64,000 nucleotides of DNA from Marsupella aquatica (GCA_973895155.1 OZ316893.1:17918001-17982000), one strand, 5' to 3'; shown: positions 22,620-34,899, numbered from the stretch's first letter. Notes: generated by a model not told the origin, from the letters alone. Made by a program: numbers and translations.

Positions 22620-25328
22620 GTGGTGTTACATCGACTACGTTGGTTGTATCTTGTTGACCGATTTTGCTGAGAAGGCCTACCAGCCTGGCAATTTTAGCGG
22701 AACGCGAGAGGAATTTGCTGAGATATATAGAAAGCTTTACCGATCTTATGTGCAAGAGAAATCCTTAAAAGTAGGCGGTGACATTTGGAATGAAGGGAAT
22801 ACCAAATTGGCGTTTCGGGAAGCATGGATAAAGCAAACAAAGCGGTGCGTGACAAGATTTCTCATACATCAGGAGAACATGAATGCAACAATGTTGAAAC
22901 AACTACCATTGGCGATTAGATCTTGGATGGAGGCTACAGGTAGCCTTAGCATGTATCCATGTGATGGTTGCATGCCTCATGGCAGAGTATTCTTGGATTG
23001 GGAACGGAGGAACTGCCCATGGTACATGGAGTATGACAATTGGAACACTTTTCTCGAGGTTGCCGAGAAGGATAGTGCAGACCTGCTCAAAGAAGCACAG
23101 GAACCTTGTAATTACTACGATATAACAAAGTTGCGACAACTATCAGATTCAGTAACGGAGGCAACAGAGGTGGAGACCCTTATCCCAACTGACCCTGCCT
23201 ATGACGGGAAGAAGGCCAGAAAAGAAGGTGAACGGAAGGTTGAGAAGGAACCATCGAGCAACATCAGTCAGTCTGACTCTCTAACCAGTCCAAGAAAAAC
23301 ATCAGGTATTACTCGATTCCTTTTGCACTGCATAGTGGTTTCATTTGGAACTACATCTTGGCTGGGTTTGCTAACATAGTACTAAACCAATTTTGGGGTC
23401 GTTGAGCTATACTGCATCTCATCTCGGCGAGGCTCGCTGAGAACAAACAAGTTTCAATCGCATCTCGTCCGAACCCTTGGATCTCATCTTGGCGAGGCTT
23501 GCTGAGAAGAACATCCAAATGTCGTCCGGACCCTTGGAGATAAAGTATAACGTCCAGTGTCTATGGATCTCATCTCGGTAAGGCTCATTGAGAAGAACAA
23601 CCAAATGTCGTCTGGACCTTTAGAGATGAAGTATAATGTCAAGTGTCTGGATGTCATGTCGGCTAGGCTCGCTGACAAGCTTAGGATCAATAACCCCATT
23701 GCTTTGCAATCTATCCAGGTATGAAGGAGATACCGGAGGAACCAGGTTCTATAAAAAGCAAGGCTGTAGAAGTGGCTTCAAAGCCAATTATAGAGAAGGC
23801 TCCACAGCCAACAATAGAGTCAGCTACAAAACCAACTGCAGAACCAACGATAGAGCCGGCTATACTACAACAAGGCAACCAGCAAGTGGAGCAACAAAGC
23901 GTGCAGCCTTCGACAGAGCCAATGGTAGACCAGCCTCTGGACCAACAAAGCGAGTAGCAACAAGAGCATGACGCATCCTAGGGAGAGAACGCAACCCAAG
24001 GAGGGGATCATTCAGATGACGTATGGGTAGATAAAAAAGGAGAAGATGAACGGGTAGAGGACGAAGGAGAAGATGAACAAGAGGGGCGTGAGTCTGATAC
24101 TCCGGCGCCAAAATGGATGCCATTATCCTCAAGGCCGAAGACAAAGGCTGCAAAAAAGACCAAAACAACGAGGCCCAAACCTCACCGCGCAAAAGCATGT
24201 GACACTGAGCTTGAAGACATTCTGCCCAGCCCCATAGAGCAACCCGGAGTCGGATGGCATAGAGGTGGTTGGAGTTTGGCGTTCAAGCGCCGATAACTTT
24301 TCTTCCCCGCTCAGGCATTGTTATTTTAAATGGTCTCCGTATCTTTTTAAAACTTACTTTGACGCTGCCAATGACAGTAAAGAACCGGCTGTGGTACTCC
24401 GTTTTAGAGACTGGTGCAGAAAGCTTGGGCGGGCTGGTTTGGCTGCAGAAGGTTGGGTAAAGAACGGGAAGCCTGCAAGGTCTGGTGCAAATCTGATTCA
24501 GATTCAAATGGGATTAGACACCCGCATGCACGCAGATGGGAACATCCCATTGTGGAATTTGTTTCGGCCAGACGACCTCAGTCGGGTTGAGGATTTTGTG
24601 CAAGTTTTCCTCGATGATGAGGGATTGTTTGGCATAGTGCACAGTGCTTCGGTTGCCCACTCCGCAGTACTTTGTGACAATCTCAATTACAAAGAGACCA
24701 ATTGGGTGCTGAAAGACACCTTTTTCATCTAGAATGCCACACCCACCTTCGACTTCACGACTCGAAAGCGGGTAAGTCTAATAGATTTAACTCCATTCTT
24801 GTCTGATGTTCTTTTGGTGACTTGTACTCAGAAAGACTCATCACTGACTTTGTTATGTACGTCCAGAGTGAATATCTCAAGCTGGACCTTTGGGGATTTA
24901 AACCGTCTGCCGAGGTATGCCCAAAGGATGACGTGAAGCCAATCAATGTCGAGCTTGATATGAAGTTGAGGAACGGGCTAACTAACTATACAACGGGTCA
25001 GAATGAGACCATTGATGATTTTGGTGGCACCTTGTCTCCAGCTACACTCCAATGTATAATAGAATATACAACTAAGCCAGGGGGAACTGTTGTCACGTTC
25101 AATGCACACTTCGGGGCTATCTTTAAGGCTGGTGAGAACTGTGGGTGGATGGTCTTTGGGACCAAATCCTATCCGTACTTCAAATCTTATGCGTTAGACA
25201 CGATGACAGAGTTCATTGGAGTGCCTCTAACGGAGCAAGAGGAGGCAATGGATCGTCAAACATCCAATCCAGAAAAGCGCAAGAAGAAAAAGCCTTCATG
25301 TGAGTTTACTACCGTTTCCCTTCAATGA
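22620..25328 (+). pseudogene. N-terminal part of a Ulp1-type transposon gene
   Basis: I do not recognise the N-terminal domains. Exon 1 (22620 to about 23310) encodes WCYIDYVGCILLTDFAEKAY, CxxC-like pairs (YPCDGCMPHGR) and WYMEYDNWNTFLEV. A repeat-filled intron follows (23405-23700). A Glu/Lys-rich linker exon (23720-24300, with stops) comes next. A domain with FRDWCRKLGRAGLAA and IPLWNLFRPDDLSRVEDFV ends at a GTAAGT donor (24772). The exon from 24832 (acceptor TACTCAG) has LDLWGFKPSAEVCPKDDVKPIN and ENCGWMVFGTKSYPYFKSYALD. These pieces have the same orientation as, and lead into, the Ulp1 domain at 25893-26974, so they are probably one gene. The element class is not resolved. Confidence 0.55.
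23405..23700 (+). repeat. Palindromic intronic repeats, first cluster
   Basis: Four copies of an imperfect 21-bp palindrome, TCTCGGCGAGGCTCGCTGAGA, lie at 23422-23442, 23487-23507, 23573-23593 and 23657-23677. They sit within a longer repeat containing AAATGTCGTCCGGACCC. The spacing is about 65-86 bp. They fall in an apparent intron of the Ulp1-type gene. Confidence 0.8.
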
Positions 25329-25352
25329 TTTTAATATTGTCCCATAGTATTT

Positions 25353-25640
25353 CAGCGGACTCTCCGAGATGGCTCTCCATCTAGGAAAATCCATCTCGGT
25401 TGACGTCTTCGAGATGCATGTCGGCGGGCCTAGCCGAGAGGATTGCATCTGGCCCGGGCACTTTGAGATTTGCTGGAAAGTCCCTCTCAGCTGGCCTCTC
25501 CAAGATGCATGTCGACAGGCCTCGCCGAGAGGAATCGCATCTGGCCCGGGCATATTCAGATTTCCAGGCAAGTCCATCTCAGCGGGCCTCACCTAGATGA
25601 ATCCCGGGTGGCCTGGCCACGTCAACTTCTACTGGCAAGT
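25353..25640 (+). repeat. Palindromic intronic repeats, second cluster
   Basis: The region has units such as GTCGGCGGGCCTAGCCGAGAG (25418), GTCGACAGGCCTCGCCGAGAG (25510) and TCTCAGCGGGCCTCACC (25577). They are separated by conserved ATCTGGCCCGGGCA segments with a spacing of 70-90 bp. They share the CGGCGAG/CTCGCCGAG core with the first cluster and again lie between exons. Confidence 0.75.
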
Positions 25641-25892
25641 CCACGTAGGGCCTTAGATGCGTCTGGAGGGACAAAAATACATCTTGGCTAGCCTCTTTGA
25701 GATCTATCTCAAAAGGCGACTCAATGGAATATCTGGGGTGTCCATATTGGCTCACTTGCCCCACAAATTTGTTCTTGTGATCTGTCTATTTCGGTGCAAT
25801 ACATGATTTGATTTAAGTATAACTTAGTAGCAGTTCCCGACAAGACCACCAAGTCGGCAACCAAGGAATGGGACACACAGGACAGACGACTT

Positions 25893-26974
25893 GTGAAGCT
25901 TGCTTGGGAGGAAGCTTTGGCATTATTCTCTTCGGAGAAGTCAAGCCTACCGTGCTACGCTGATACGTATCATGAAGAAAGAGTTGCTCATTGTGTGAAA
26001 GAGAGAACAAGGAAGACTCTCAAATTTGTCAATGATAGGGCAGAAGAGGCTGAATCGGATGAGAGTAGCTCGGTAGGAAGTGATAGTGATAGTTTCCAAA
26101 CTCACCATGCAAGCATAAGTTTGTCAAGCTCCAATTTCGAAGAGTAATTTTTGGGTGAATTTACCTTCATTGCAGCTCAAAAGCAAATTGAGCCACAACA
26201 ACCAGTCGATGAGGCAGTGACTGCCTAGCAAGGAGTCAATCAGGGGGTGCTTGTGCACCAACGACCAAATCAGGGGGTGCCTGCACAACGACATCAACCC
26301 GCCATACTTGCGACCATAGTCAAAGAAGCATTGGACCCCAACAGGGACCAAGATGAAGTCCTAGTCAGCCTCGGCGACTTAAAATTGAAGAGAAAAGATT
26401 TCAAATGCTTGAGGGCAAAAAAATGGCTCACTTGGGACATCATCAATGCTTACATTCCTCTATTGGAGCGTAGAGCAAAGGTCATTGCAAAACCTAAATG
26501 CATGCTTTTGCCCACACATTTTTACAATGTCTTGACGCATCCTACGTATAGCTTCAACGCAGCGTTGGCATTTGTGAAGGGCATTGACATCTTTTCATTG
26601 GACCTCATTCTAATCCCATCCATAGGCCAAAACATTGGGTACTAGTTGTGGTCGATTTTACTTTGCAGCAACTACATTTGCTCGATCCCATTGGAGGCAA
26701 AGCATTGGAATGCGACGATTTGGTGAATGTCGGTCGGTTTCTCCATGACCTGTCCCGCTTGCGCAGTTGTCCCCACTCATCGCCATTACAATGGCAACGC
26801 ATTGTCCGCGACGATATTCCAGCCCAACCCGATAGTTACAATTGTGGAGTATATGTCATAATGTACATGGAGCGTCTTTCTAGAGGTTTTGTATTGGCGG
26901 TTGACCCTAAACATTTACTGCTTATACGACAAAAGATTATTGTAGACCTAATCTGCCAAACGATCAGTTTGTAG
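25893..26974 (+). pseudogene. Ulp1/SENP-type cysteine protease domain (C48) of a transposon
   Basis: Ulp1 proteases cut SUMO-like modifiers and are often carried by plant transposons. The domain starts at RKDFKCLRAKKWLTWDIINAYIPLL (26383), the usual WLxDxxIxxY entry. Catalytic residues are all visible: His in PKHWVLVVVD (about 26620), Asp in HLLDPIGG (26690), Gln in PAQPDS and Cys in NCGVYV (26820-26850). A one-base frame change lies just before the His and a stop (TAG) precedes the domain near 26226. An acidic serine-rich segment (EEAESDESSSVGSDSDS) lies upstream. The last residues end at 26974, where the gypsy fragment begins on the other strand. Confidence 0.75.
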
Positions 26975-29872
26975 ATAGGGGATCGATGGATTGCCTTTGT
27001 GAATTCAACTGGTCCACCTCTTGTGCTTCCTCTGGAATTGAAGCTAAAGAGGTGGACTCTATGGCAAAGCAGTCCTTGGTCTCTTCTTTGCATTCTTCCA
27101 AGTCACTCTCCATAGGTTCTTGCCATAGTCCGCTGGGGGGTACTTCTGGTCCAAAGACACTTTCTTCAGTTAGGTCAGTGAGGCATTCTAGCCAACGTAC
27201 CTCATCAGTTGACTCCAGTCCATTGTCGTACCCGTCTACCTCCCTGATGCTTCTCCTACGGTCATCCTTGGTGTCCCAGGATACTGTGATAGAGGGGGTC
27301 CCAAAAGTGAACTCCTTCTTACCCCAATCCTCTATTACCTTGGCTAGGTACAACCATGGCCTGCCAATCAAGAGCCGGAATGACATAGGGTAACTTACCG
27401 GCTTCATCACTACATAGTTAATGCTAAAGAAGATACCTCCTATCTCTATTTTGATGCCGGTTAACACTCCTGTGGGAATGCCCTGGTACCCATTTGCCAT
27501 GTTCAACACTCTTCCAGTCATCTCCGGTGTTAGACCCCACCCTTTTGCTATGGAATCAATCATAATACATACCCCTGATCCTCCATTGATGGGTACCCAT
27601 AGTAATATTTCTCCTTGAATCATTAATGGTAATGTTGGGGCTCCTTGATCTTCTTCTATCATCAATACATCAGCTCTGGTTGCTACCTTGGGTAATCTTG
27701 GCTTGCCGAGAATGGCCTTCCTTAACTGTTTCCAAAAGTACGGGCTATTTTTCAACAGTTGACCTACTGTTGCTGAGACTCTAGATTCTAATACATCTTT
27801 AGCCAGGTCATAGGGGACTATCGGCTTCTTTGGCGGTGTCTCCATATTGGCTTTGGCCTGTTTTTTCACGCCAATTTCCACAGCCCTTGGATCCTCCGAA
27901 GCAAACAATGCTTTTGCTCGTTTCACATCCTTGGCTATGGCTTCGGTATTCTCCAGGGTTTCTAATTCTCGCAATCGTTCTTTAACACTAGCCGTAATAG
28001 AGGGGTAGAACAACTTAGGGTGATCTTGATTGAAGTCGCTGTCCTGTGAAGGATTGGGCTCACTGGTGGGCTCATGGCTTACCTGCGTTGCCGGCGCCTT
28101 TCCTTCTCCTTCTATTGATGTTGACGAAGAGTCGATCTTCTCTTCTTTAACCTTCCCTTTGTTTTTGGCCAGCCCATCCCACCTTTCCTTCCTTATGGTG
28201 GATTGAGTAGAGACTTGGTAGCAATCATGATCCAAATCCTCTTCTGAGAATGTTGATAGGGCATCGGCCTCATCATCAGATGGTCCAAATTCTGCCGCGG
28301 CATCCGTTTTCCATCCGAGTTTGACGTGGTTGATTTGAACTCCTCCTGGGGTAGTACCTCGCGGCAAGACCTTGACTGGCAAGAGTTTATGATTTGCGGC
28401 CAGCCCTGCCAACCAAGTAGGACATTGTCCTAGCATGTGACCCTCCTGCCGGCATCCCATACATAGCTGAGCTGGTTGTCCATCACCTTGTTTGCGGGCA
28501 TTTGGGCATTCTCTAGCAAAATGGCCAGGTTGACCACAATTATAGCATGCCGCAAATCTTTGTACATTCGGCCTAGGAGGTACTGACGGATTTTGAATAA
28601 TCCGAGGATACATCTCTCCCGGATTGTTCCTTAATCCTGACCTGAGAGATGCAGGTCAATTGGATAGGTCTTGTGCTCCAGTCTCACTGATGCCGAAAAC
28701 ACTATCAACGACATCCCCTAGAAAGTATTCTACTTCTCCCTGACACGGTCTGATCTCAATTATATGCCAAACATGACTAGCAGTGAGTTTAGGACATGCA
28801 TCTTTATGGTGTCCGGTTTATAACATAAGGCACACCATACAAAGCTATCTTCCAGTACTACTTTCTTCTTTGGCTTTACCTCTGCTATTATAACCTTAAG
28901 CTGCTTGGTAAGAGCCACAATGTTATCTGGCATTTTAGCCTCTAGCTTGACTTTCAACTTCCCCCTCCTTCTGCCCTTCTTTTTCCTAGATTTTTCTTCT
29001 TCAAAACTAGAAGATGACTCACTCTTGCTACCTCCACTATCCGAGCTTGAGTTATCACTTCTTGACTTCTTAGAATATTTCTTTTTCTTATCTTTTTTCT
29101 TATGGGGTGATCCTTGCTCCGATGAGCTGTTTCTTCCGGCTTGTGATATCTGCATTAATATACAATTGAATATCTCTAATTGCCTCGGCTAAAGTCTTTG
29201 GGTTCTCCTTTCTAATTGCAAAGCTCATCATCTGTGGCAAAGCATTCACCAACCATTGAAGTTGCATACCTTCAGATGCATTGGTCTTTGTACGTTTACC
29301 AGCTTTTGGAAGCGTTGCAAGAACTTCCTGAAGGATTTGTTCTCCTTGAACTGAAGTCGTCCCAACTTCAGCACTGCTAGCTTTGAGGTTCCAATGGGTC
29401 GAAACTCCTTGACAAATAGTGTTTTGAAGGAATGCTAGATGACTTGATCTTCCACATTCAATGCTCTGTACCAAGGCCTAGCCTCACCCTTGAACAGGCC
29501 GGGAAGAATTTGCATCTTAATGGCTGATTCTCCATTTGTTGCAGCGGTTCCTTCGAAGTCATCCAACCATTCATCTGGATCCTCATCTCCTCTCCCATGA
29601 AATACCTTGTAATGAATGCACGACCATTGGCTCAGTCTGGTTCCTGGCCTCTCTTCTGGCCGTGCCTCCGGTTCCCCCATGTCGGTTGGGGACTCACTTC
29701 TACTTACCGACTCTTCTTCTGGTATTTCTTCTTCGATGCCACTTTCAGTTACAGAGCTACTAGCTCTTTCTGCCCCTCTCAGTCATTGCGTATCATGCCA
29801 CCCGGCGAGCTGCTGCAGACGAGCTCTCTCCCGTTGAATTGCTCTTTCCTCCCTCGGTGTAGGTTCAGTCAT
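26964..29872 (-). pseudogene. Ty3/gypsy Gag and protease fragment
   Basis: Gag begins near ATG 29872 (MTEPTPREERAIQRERARLQ). The retrotransposon Gag core reads HGRGDEDPDEWLDDFE and ILPGLFKGEARPWYRAL. A Lys/Ser-rich segment follows (29150-28950). A zinc knuckle CYNCGQPGHFAREC (near 28547) and a second CMGCRQEGHMLGQC would bind the genomic RNA. The protease-like part follows (27700-27280), with LLIGRPWL; its active site reads VPINGGSG where D-S/T-G is expected, so the catalytic Asp is missing. Frameshifts separate these pieces. Reverse transcriptase and integrase are absent and the 3' side ends at the Ulp1 element. The 5' side leads directly into the A3 LTR. Confidence 0.85.
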
Positions 29873-29924
29873 TACCTACGCTTCCTTCCTAACTTCATAT
29901 CTCACGGCTTAAGAAATGCCCCCT

Positions 29925-29941
29925 CCATCTAGCGCCAAAAA
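29925..29941 (-). other. Candidate primer binding site
   Basis: Immediately inside the LTR end (…GCACCACA on the minus strand) the sequence is TTTTTGGCGCTAGATGG. TGGCGC starts are common at plant gypsy primer sites. I cannot name the tRNA. Confidence 0.4.
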
Positions 29942-32900
29942 TGTGGTGCGTCCCACGGCTCCCTAAACCCAAGAAACCCCCTTGCACAAGCCGATTCCCG
30001 CAGGTTTCGCCCTTGGCCAGGCCGGTTTTGCGGCTTAGCGGCATGGGACGCTGCTAACCTCCTTCTACTAACATTTTACACACATATACTGGACAGGTCC
30101 TTCATCGGGTCATGAGATACGTAGCCGGCCTCTTCTATATCTTCCCTTGGTCTCCTCTCTTGGTCTTCCTTTAGGTATGTTTGGATTCCGCCGCCGGAAT
30201 GATCCCCAACTGGCTTGGGTAAGCCGCTAAGACCTCTCTCAGCTTGACACATCCAACTCTTACTACCTTACTTACTCCCTTCTCTTGGTTGATGTAGGCA
30301 ATCTTCAAACAAGTTAATGCGACACACAAATAGCAAAATGACTCCTTCTGACTGAGTTATACCATGCACTTGCCATACAAACAATACTTCTCATACACAA
30401 GATCTGCGAACTAAGCCATGAGGCCAACTCTATTCATCTCTTAGGCATGAGGAAACGTGAATATACACAAGGGTCACAATATAACTAACTGAGAGCTTCT
30501 TTTACTACCTGATCCCAGCCCTGCTAGTGCACTAAAAACTTGCTAAAGAAGAAGACCCTGAACTCCCCGCAACCCAGGTACTTATCTTGGCAGTGGATCC
30601 GCCTAATTCTTTGCAGCGTAAGCCTAATCTACCTAACTATAATCTACCTACGTACAGCGAGGCAGGAGCACAAGTGTTGCTCTTACCAGTGGATCCGCAA
30701 TCCCACTAATCTAAGTGTCAGGGCCGCCTCCTGGTCCTGATCCTAGTTCTAAACTTGGAAATCTGAGCCCACCCTGCCCACTCACGCCTCCTCCCTCCAT
30801 GTCCACCCTCCTTAAAAGGAGTGGCCCTCCACCACCATCATGGTAGCGGTGGCTGATCCTCAATGGATGCCCCCAACGCTTCTTCCGCAGCCATTGCCGT
30901 AGGTCCATCCTCTGACAGATTACCTGCCCCGGACCGAGTCAACTCTCCATCGGCCTGACTGGGTCCACCCTCAGCTTTGGTCTCAGCATCGGCCACGGCC
31001 TCTAATACGGCTACGGCCTCCCCGACATGCTCTAGTGGAGGATCCGATACCCCGGCTTCATCACTGATTGTTCCGGCCTCGGCCTTACCATCCCCGCCTT
31101 CTAGGGGTGGATCTACTGTGATCCTGCGTGAGGTTGGCGCCGGTTGTACCTCCTCTGTCATGATGGCTTGAGAAGCCGCATTACTCCCTAACCCAGAAGG
31201 TTTCCGCTTCTTCTTCTTCCCTGTTTTGGCAGCTGGTCCCATCCCCTTGCCACTTATCTCCGGCACCGGTGCGAGTATCACGGCTTGTCCTTCGGCCAGT
31301 ACTACTCCTGGCAACTTGGTTGTCCCAATTGGACTTGATGAAGCCAAGCACTTAAATACTGCGGCTTGTTTCTTTAGCCACTCCGTTTGGTTGTCGGCTT
31401 GCCGCTATAAGTTCTCCATCTTCCTCGTGCTTTCCTCCAACTCCTCCTGCACTTTGTCCAAGTCCTTGCGCGCCTCCTCCAGCTCCTTCTGGGCTTCCTC
31501 CAAATTCTTTTTTAAGGTAGCCCTCTCCTCCTAGGTTGCACTTAGCTCCTTGTCGAGCTCCGCTATGACCTCAGACTCCATTTTATTCATCTTGGCATAA
31601 GTCTGATCGAGCTGGTCGTCTTTCTCACGCAGGTCGGCCTTGAAGCTGGCCGTCAGGGATGCAAGCTCCTGCTGCAGCACAATAATCCCTTGATAGGTTT
31701 TCCGTAACTCGGCCTCCTTTTGCTTAAGGGCTCCGCGGATATCCTCGAGTTCCCCCTTCAACGCCCTTTCCCTTCTCTGAGTCTCCGCCATGGCCTGATT
31801 GTTGGCTGCTATGTGGGCCTCCTCTGCATCCCTCAGCTCCCGCTTACACTTCTCCCTTTCCTTGACTGCAACGGCCAACTCCCCCTAGGTCCGAGCCAAT
31901 TTATCCTTGATAATCTGATTATCAGATTGAGCAGTATCCAATTGCCCCTGCATGATGTTTAGCTCATGCCGCTTAATCCATAGCTCATCTTGGGCTTTCT
32001 TGGCAGCCTTCAGGTCTTCCACCTTGGCTTCCCTTGCCCTAAGTCGACGGATGACCTCGTCTTTCTTTCTTCTCTCCAAAGCCACCGCTTCTTCTAATCG
32101 GCGTTTTTCCAACATCTCCCTCTGGAAAAAGGTCCCTGCTCCAACTCCTCCCCAAAGATGTTGAGCGCAAGTTCCCCACACATCTCCCTGTACTCCATGG
32201 CTCTGTCTTTAGCATAGGTGGAGTGAGTAGAAGTCATTGGCATCAACCACCGTGGCCTTTGTTCCCAAGCCGCCTTGTGGATTTCTTCTATCGTGGCTGG
32301 AGGGCTGCTTTGTTTTTCTGCAAGCTCCCTGATGTCCTCTGGCCATTCTCCCCCTGGTAAATCTTTCTCCCTAGCCAGGGCTACCCTCTCTTCCTCCCTG
32401 AGTCGCTCCTGAAACTCTTGTGCTGTCTGTTTTATGCCGTCAAAGCTCGGGGGAGCGACATCTGGCTGGGGGACTCGGGGCTGTTCTGCTGGGTGGGGTC
32501 CCCTCAAACTACTCTTGGAAGCGTGGGGATGAAACGGCCAGAGGTCCTTATTCCTGGAACATGATGGTCCGACCCGTAGCCGGAGTCATCATTGCCATAG
32601 TCCTCCACCGCCTCCTCCACTGCTTGGACTACCGGTCCCCCCCGCTGCTCCCCTGGTCTTGCCGTGAACACGGCCTCCTGCCGATCATAGCTAGCAGGTC
32701 CTAGTTCCTCCTCTAGCTTCCAGGCTGTCTTCTCCCTCTGTGTCCCCTGAACAAGAGCCTTAGGCTGCCTTCCCTCGGCTATAGGACTCGAGGCTCCTAC
32801 ATACATATGAATCCTCGGCTCGTGTTCCGGCCTCCTTCTTTCCTTGGGTCCGGTAAAGGGGTTTCCTTCATGAGTCGACTTAGGCCGACCTCTGAAGGAG

Positions 32901-34665
32901 TGTCCTGTACCTGTGCCGTTGCCATTGCCGTTCTCTTTTCCTTCTCCAGCAATTTCAGCAAATTCTGCATGACTGGTTGTTGCATCGGCAAGTCCTCCAT
33001 CCTCGGCCTAAACACCTGCTCGATTGTAGGATTGTCAGGCTGGTTTGGTTTCTCTGTTGCCGGCCTCTGTTCCGGAACCTCCTCTGGTGCCTTGCTTGCA
33101 GTGGAAGTACCGGGGCAAAGATCTGACTTTGGGCATACCAGCATAACAACGGCATGTGATAGCCAAGTCGGGACACGCTTCCCATGCCGATCACCTGCTG
33201 TTCCTCTTTCAAGATCTTTTTCAGTTGGGTGAGGAGGTACCCGTTGTAGTCCCGGCTTGGGTTTGGCCTTTCTACTACTAGGTAGACCTGTGCCTTGCCA
33301 ATCTCTGGCCTCGGCAAGTTGCGGTGCATGGTTACCCGCAAGAAATCGATGATCTCTCCTATGTGTGGGTTGGTGCAGGTGTTCTGAAAGAAGCCATTCT
33401 TTGTTGATGGCCCTGGGAACGATCAGAACTCTTTGTCTAGCAAGGTCTTCCGGGTATCTACTTTGGTCTTATTGCCCATCGGCAAGCCAAACACTTTGGC
33501 AATCACCCGGGGAGTGAGATAGAAATCCCCCGAAGAAATCCTTCCCATACACCCTTGTGGAATTGGTCTCAGGTTCCCATGATCCCACAAATTCTAATAA
33601 GTCTGAATCCGGCACCTTCGGCTTCATCCATGGTAATTTCACAAAAGCTTCCAAGCCGGATCCGGCCATGAAGCCCTGGTACTTCCGAGTCTGCATAGCC
33701 GTAAAGCATGCATCCTCTTCACGTGCAAAGTGTAATTGCACTTCCTTGGGGAGGGTCGCCGCCCAGCCTTTCCAGGTATCATCTCTTGTTGGAATGGCAT
33801 TGATGGGGTTGACCTCCTCTTCTTTGGCTTTGTCGTGCCTCCTGTTCCCTTGCTCGGCTGGCTTCCTTGGTGCCGCCAACCTCGTTCTCTTTGCAGGGGT
33901 GGTCACTTTGTTGGCGTTCCCTTTCCTCTTCATAGCTGCTGCCGCGGATGTTTCTCCTAGCACGGTTGCCTTCATCCACCCGTCCGTGCTACCCTTCAAC
34001 TCCCAGTGTATGTCATTGTAGCGGTTGATGGCTTCTCGAATGCCGACTATTCTGTTCTCACAAAACAGAAGATCATCGAGTTCGTCGCCAGTAAGTGTCC
34101 ACAAGAATTCAGCCGCGATGAGTTCTCCTCCTAAGAAGGCAGACTTTTGCAGCTCCCACAGTCGAGCGAGCTCCTGCCATTCTTGAGCGGCTCTCTCTGA
34201 TTCTTCGTCCTCGTAGGTCCCAATGTACTCAGTTGCCCGTTCTAACAGGCATCCCCAAAAATGAGCAGCCTGTTTGACGTTGCTCATACCCTTCCTTGAA
34301 TTGATAGTTGGTAATTGCTCCCTCCCCAAGTGCTTGCCTAAGCAGCTGATAGTAGTTGCTTCACATAGTCGTCTGCTTAGTTTGTGCTTGCAAATGAGCC
34401 ACCATTCCTTGCGATCGATCCTTACCCCCCCTGCCTGGTCTTCCTTCCCGTTAGTTACCCATAGGCGCCGCCGGTACTTAGCGCGCCCTAACCCTAATCG
34501 TGTTCCCTCTCCCGATGTCCTTACTTCTGGCCTCGGCTTGGGTTCCATAGTCACCCTTAATTGTTTATATTTTCCTTGTTTTTGTTACTATACTAATGTG
34601 TTTCCAGGGTACACTCCTGATTTTACCATTTAAACTGGCCTAGTGATTCCTAGCTAGGCATCACA
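29942..34665 (-). mobile_element. Family A LTR of a gypsy element, copy A3 (gene-bearing 5' LTR)
   Basis: On the minus strand the LTR starts TGTGATGCCTAGC (34665) and ends GCACCACA (29942), giving 4724 bp with TG...CA ends. It is directly followed by a primer-site-like stretch and gag in the same orientation, the normal order of a 5' LTR. Both ends resemble those of A2, which has its own 5-bp duplication. It contains the A3 gene (30838-34287). Its outer end cuts a copia RNase H reading frame at 34666. The second LTR is missing, so identity of the two LTRs cannot be tested here. Confidence 0.75.
30838..34287 (-). pseudogene. LTR-borne family A protein, copy A3
   Basis: The start MSNVKQAAHFWGCLL at 34287 aligns with A1 and A2, although the frame is open upstream to 34554. 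The N-terminal region has GDELDDLLFCENRIVGIREAI. A basic linker (MKRKGNANKVTTPAKR) and the core GLEAFVKLPWM follow. DFYLTPRVIAKVFGLPMGN (about 33510-33460) aligns with RLRMIFGLPEG of A1. IGEIIDFLRVTMHRN and a conserved block follow to 33130, then a Pro/Glu-rich linker and a long coiled coil (32180-31530: LEEAVALERRKKDEVIRRLRA and LKGELEDIRGALKQKEAEL). An acidic tail ends at 30838. Several frameshifts break it. Role unknown; the domain order suggests a self-assembling non-enzymatic protein. Confidence 0.65.
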
Positions 34666-34899
34666 GACCCAGAGGACGCAAAGTCCCAGACTAGGTATGT
34701 TTTCCTTATGGAACAAAGTGCCATTTCATGGCAAAGCTATAAGCAAACTCTCACGACTACATCGTCTAACCACTTAGAGATAATAGCACTTTATGAATCA
34801 AGCAGGGAGTGTATTTGGTTGAGAAATGTTATTAACCATATTCATGAGAACACAGGCATGCCTCCACTGTCAGCACCAACCAAAATTCATGAAGACAAT
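34666..34899 (+). pseudogene. Ty1/copia RNase H fragment
   Basis: The frame runs DPEDAKSQTRYVFLMEQ, AISWQSYKQTLTTTSSNH, EIIALYESSRECIWLRN and IHEDN, a clear copia RNase H. It is cut on the left by the A3 LTR and on the right just after IHEDN, where the second CACTA region seems to begin. It belongs to a different copia lineage from the one at 17165-17575, on the opposite strand. Confidence 0.88.

Noticed and set aside
23405-23700. CRISPR-like spacing of repeats
   Set aside because: Spacers are themselves similar, the repeats are palindromic intronic units, and the context is a plant transposon.
28905-29192. Plus-strand frame rich in Leu, Phe and Ser, looking like a membrane protein
   Set aside because: It is the antisense of the Lys/Ser-rich Gag segment.
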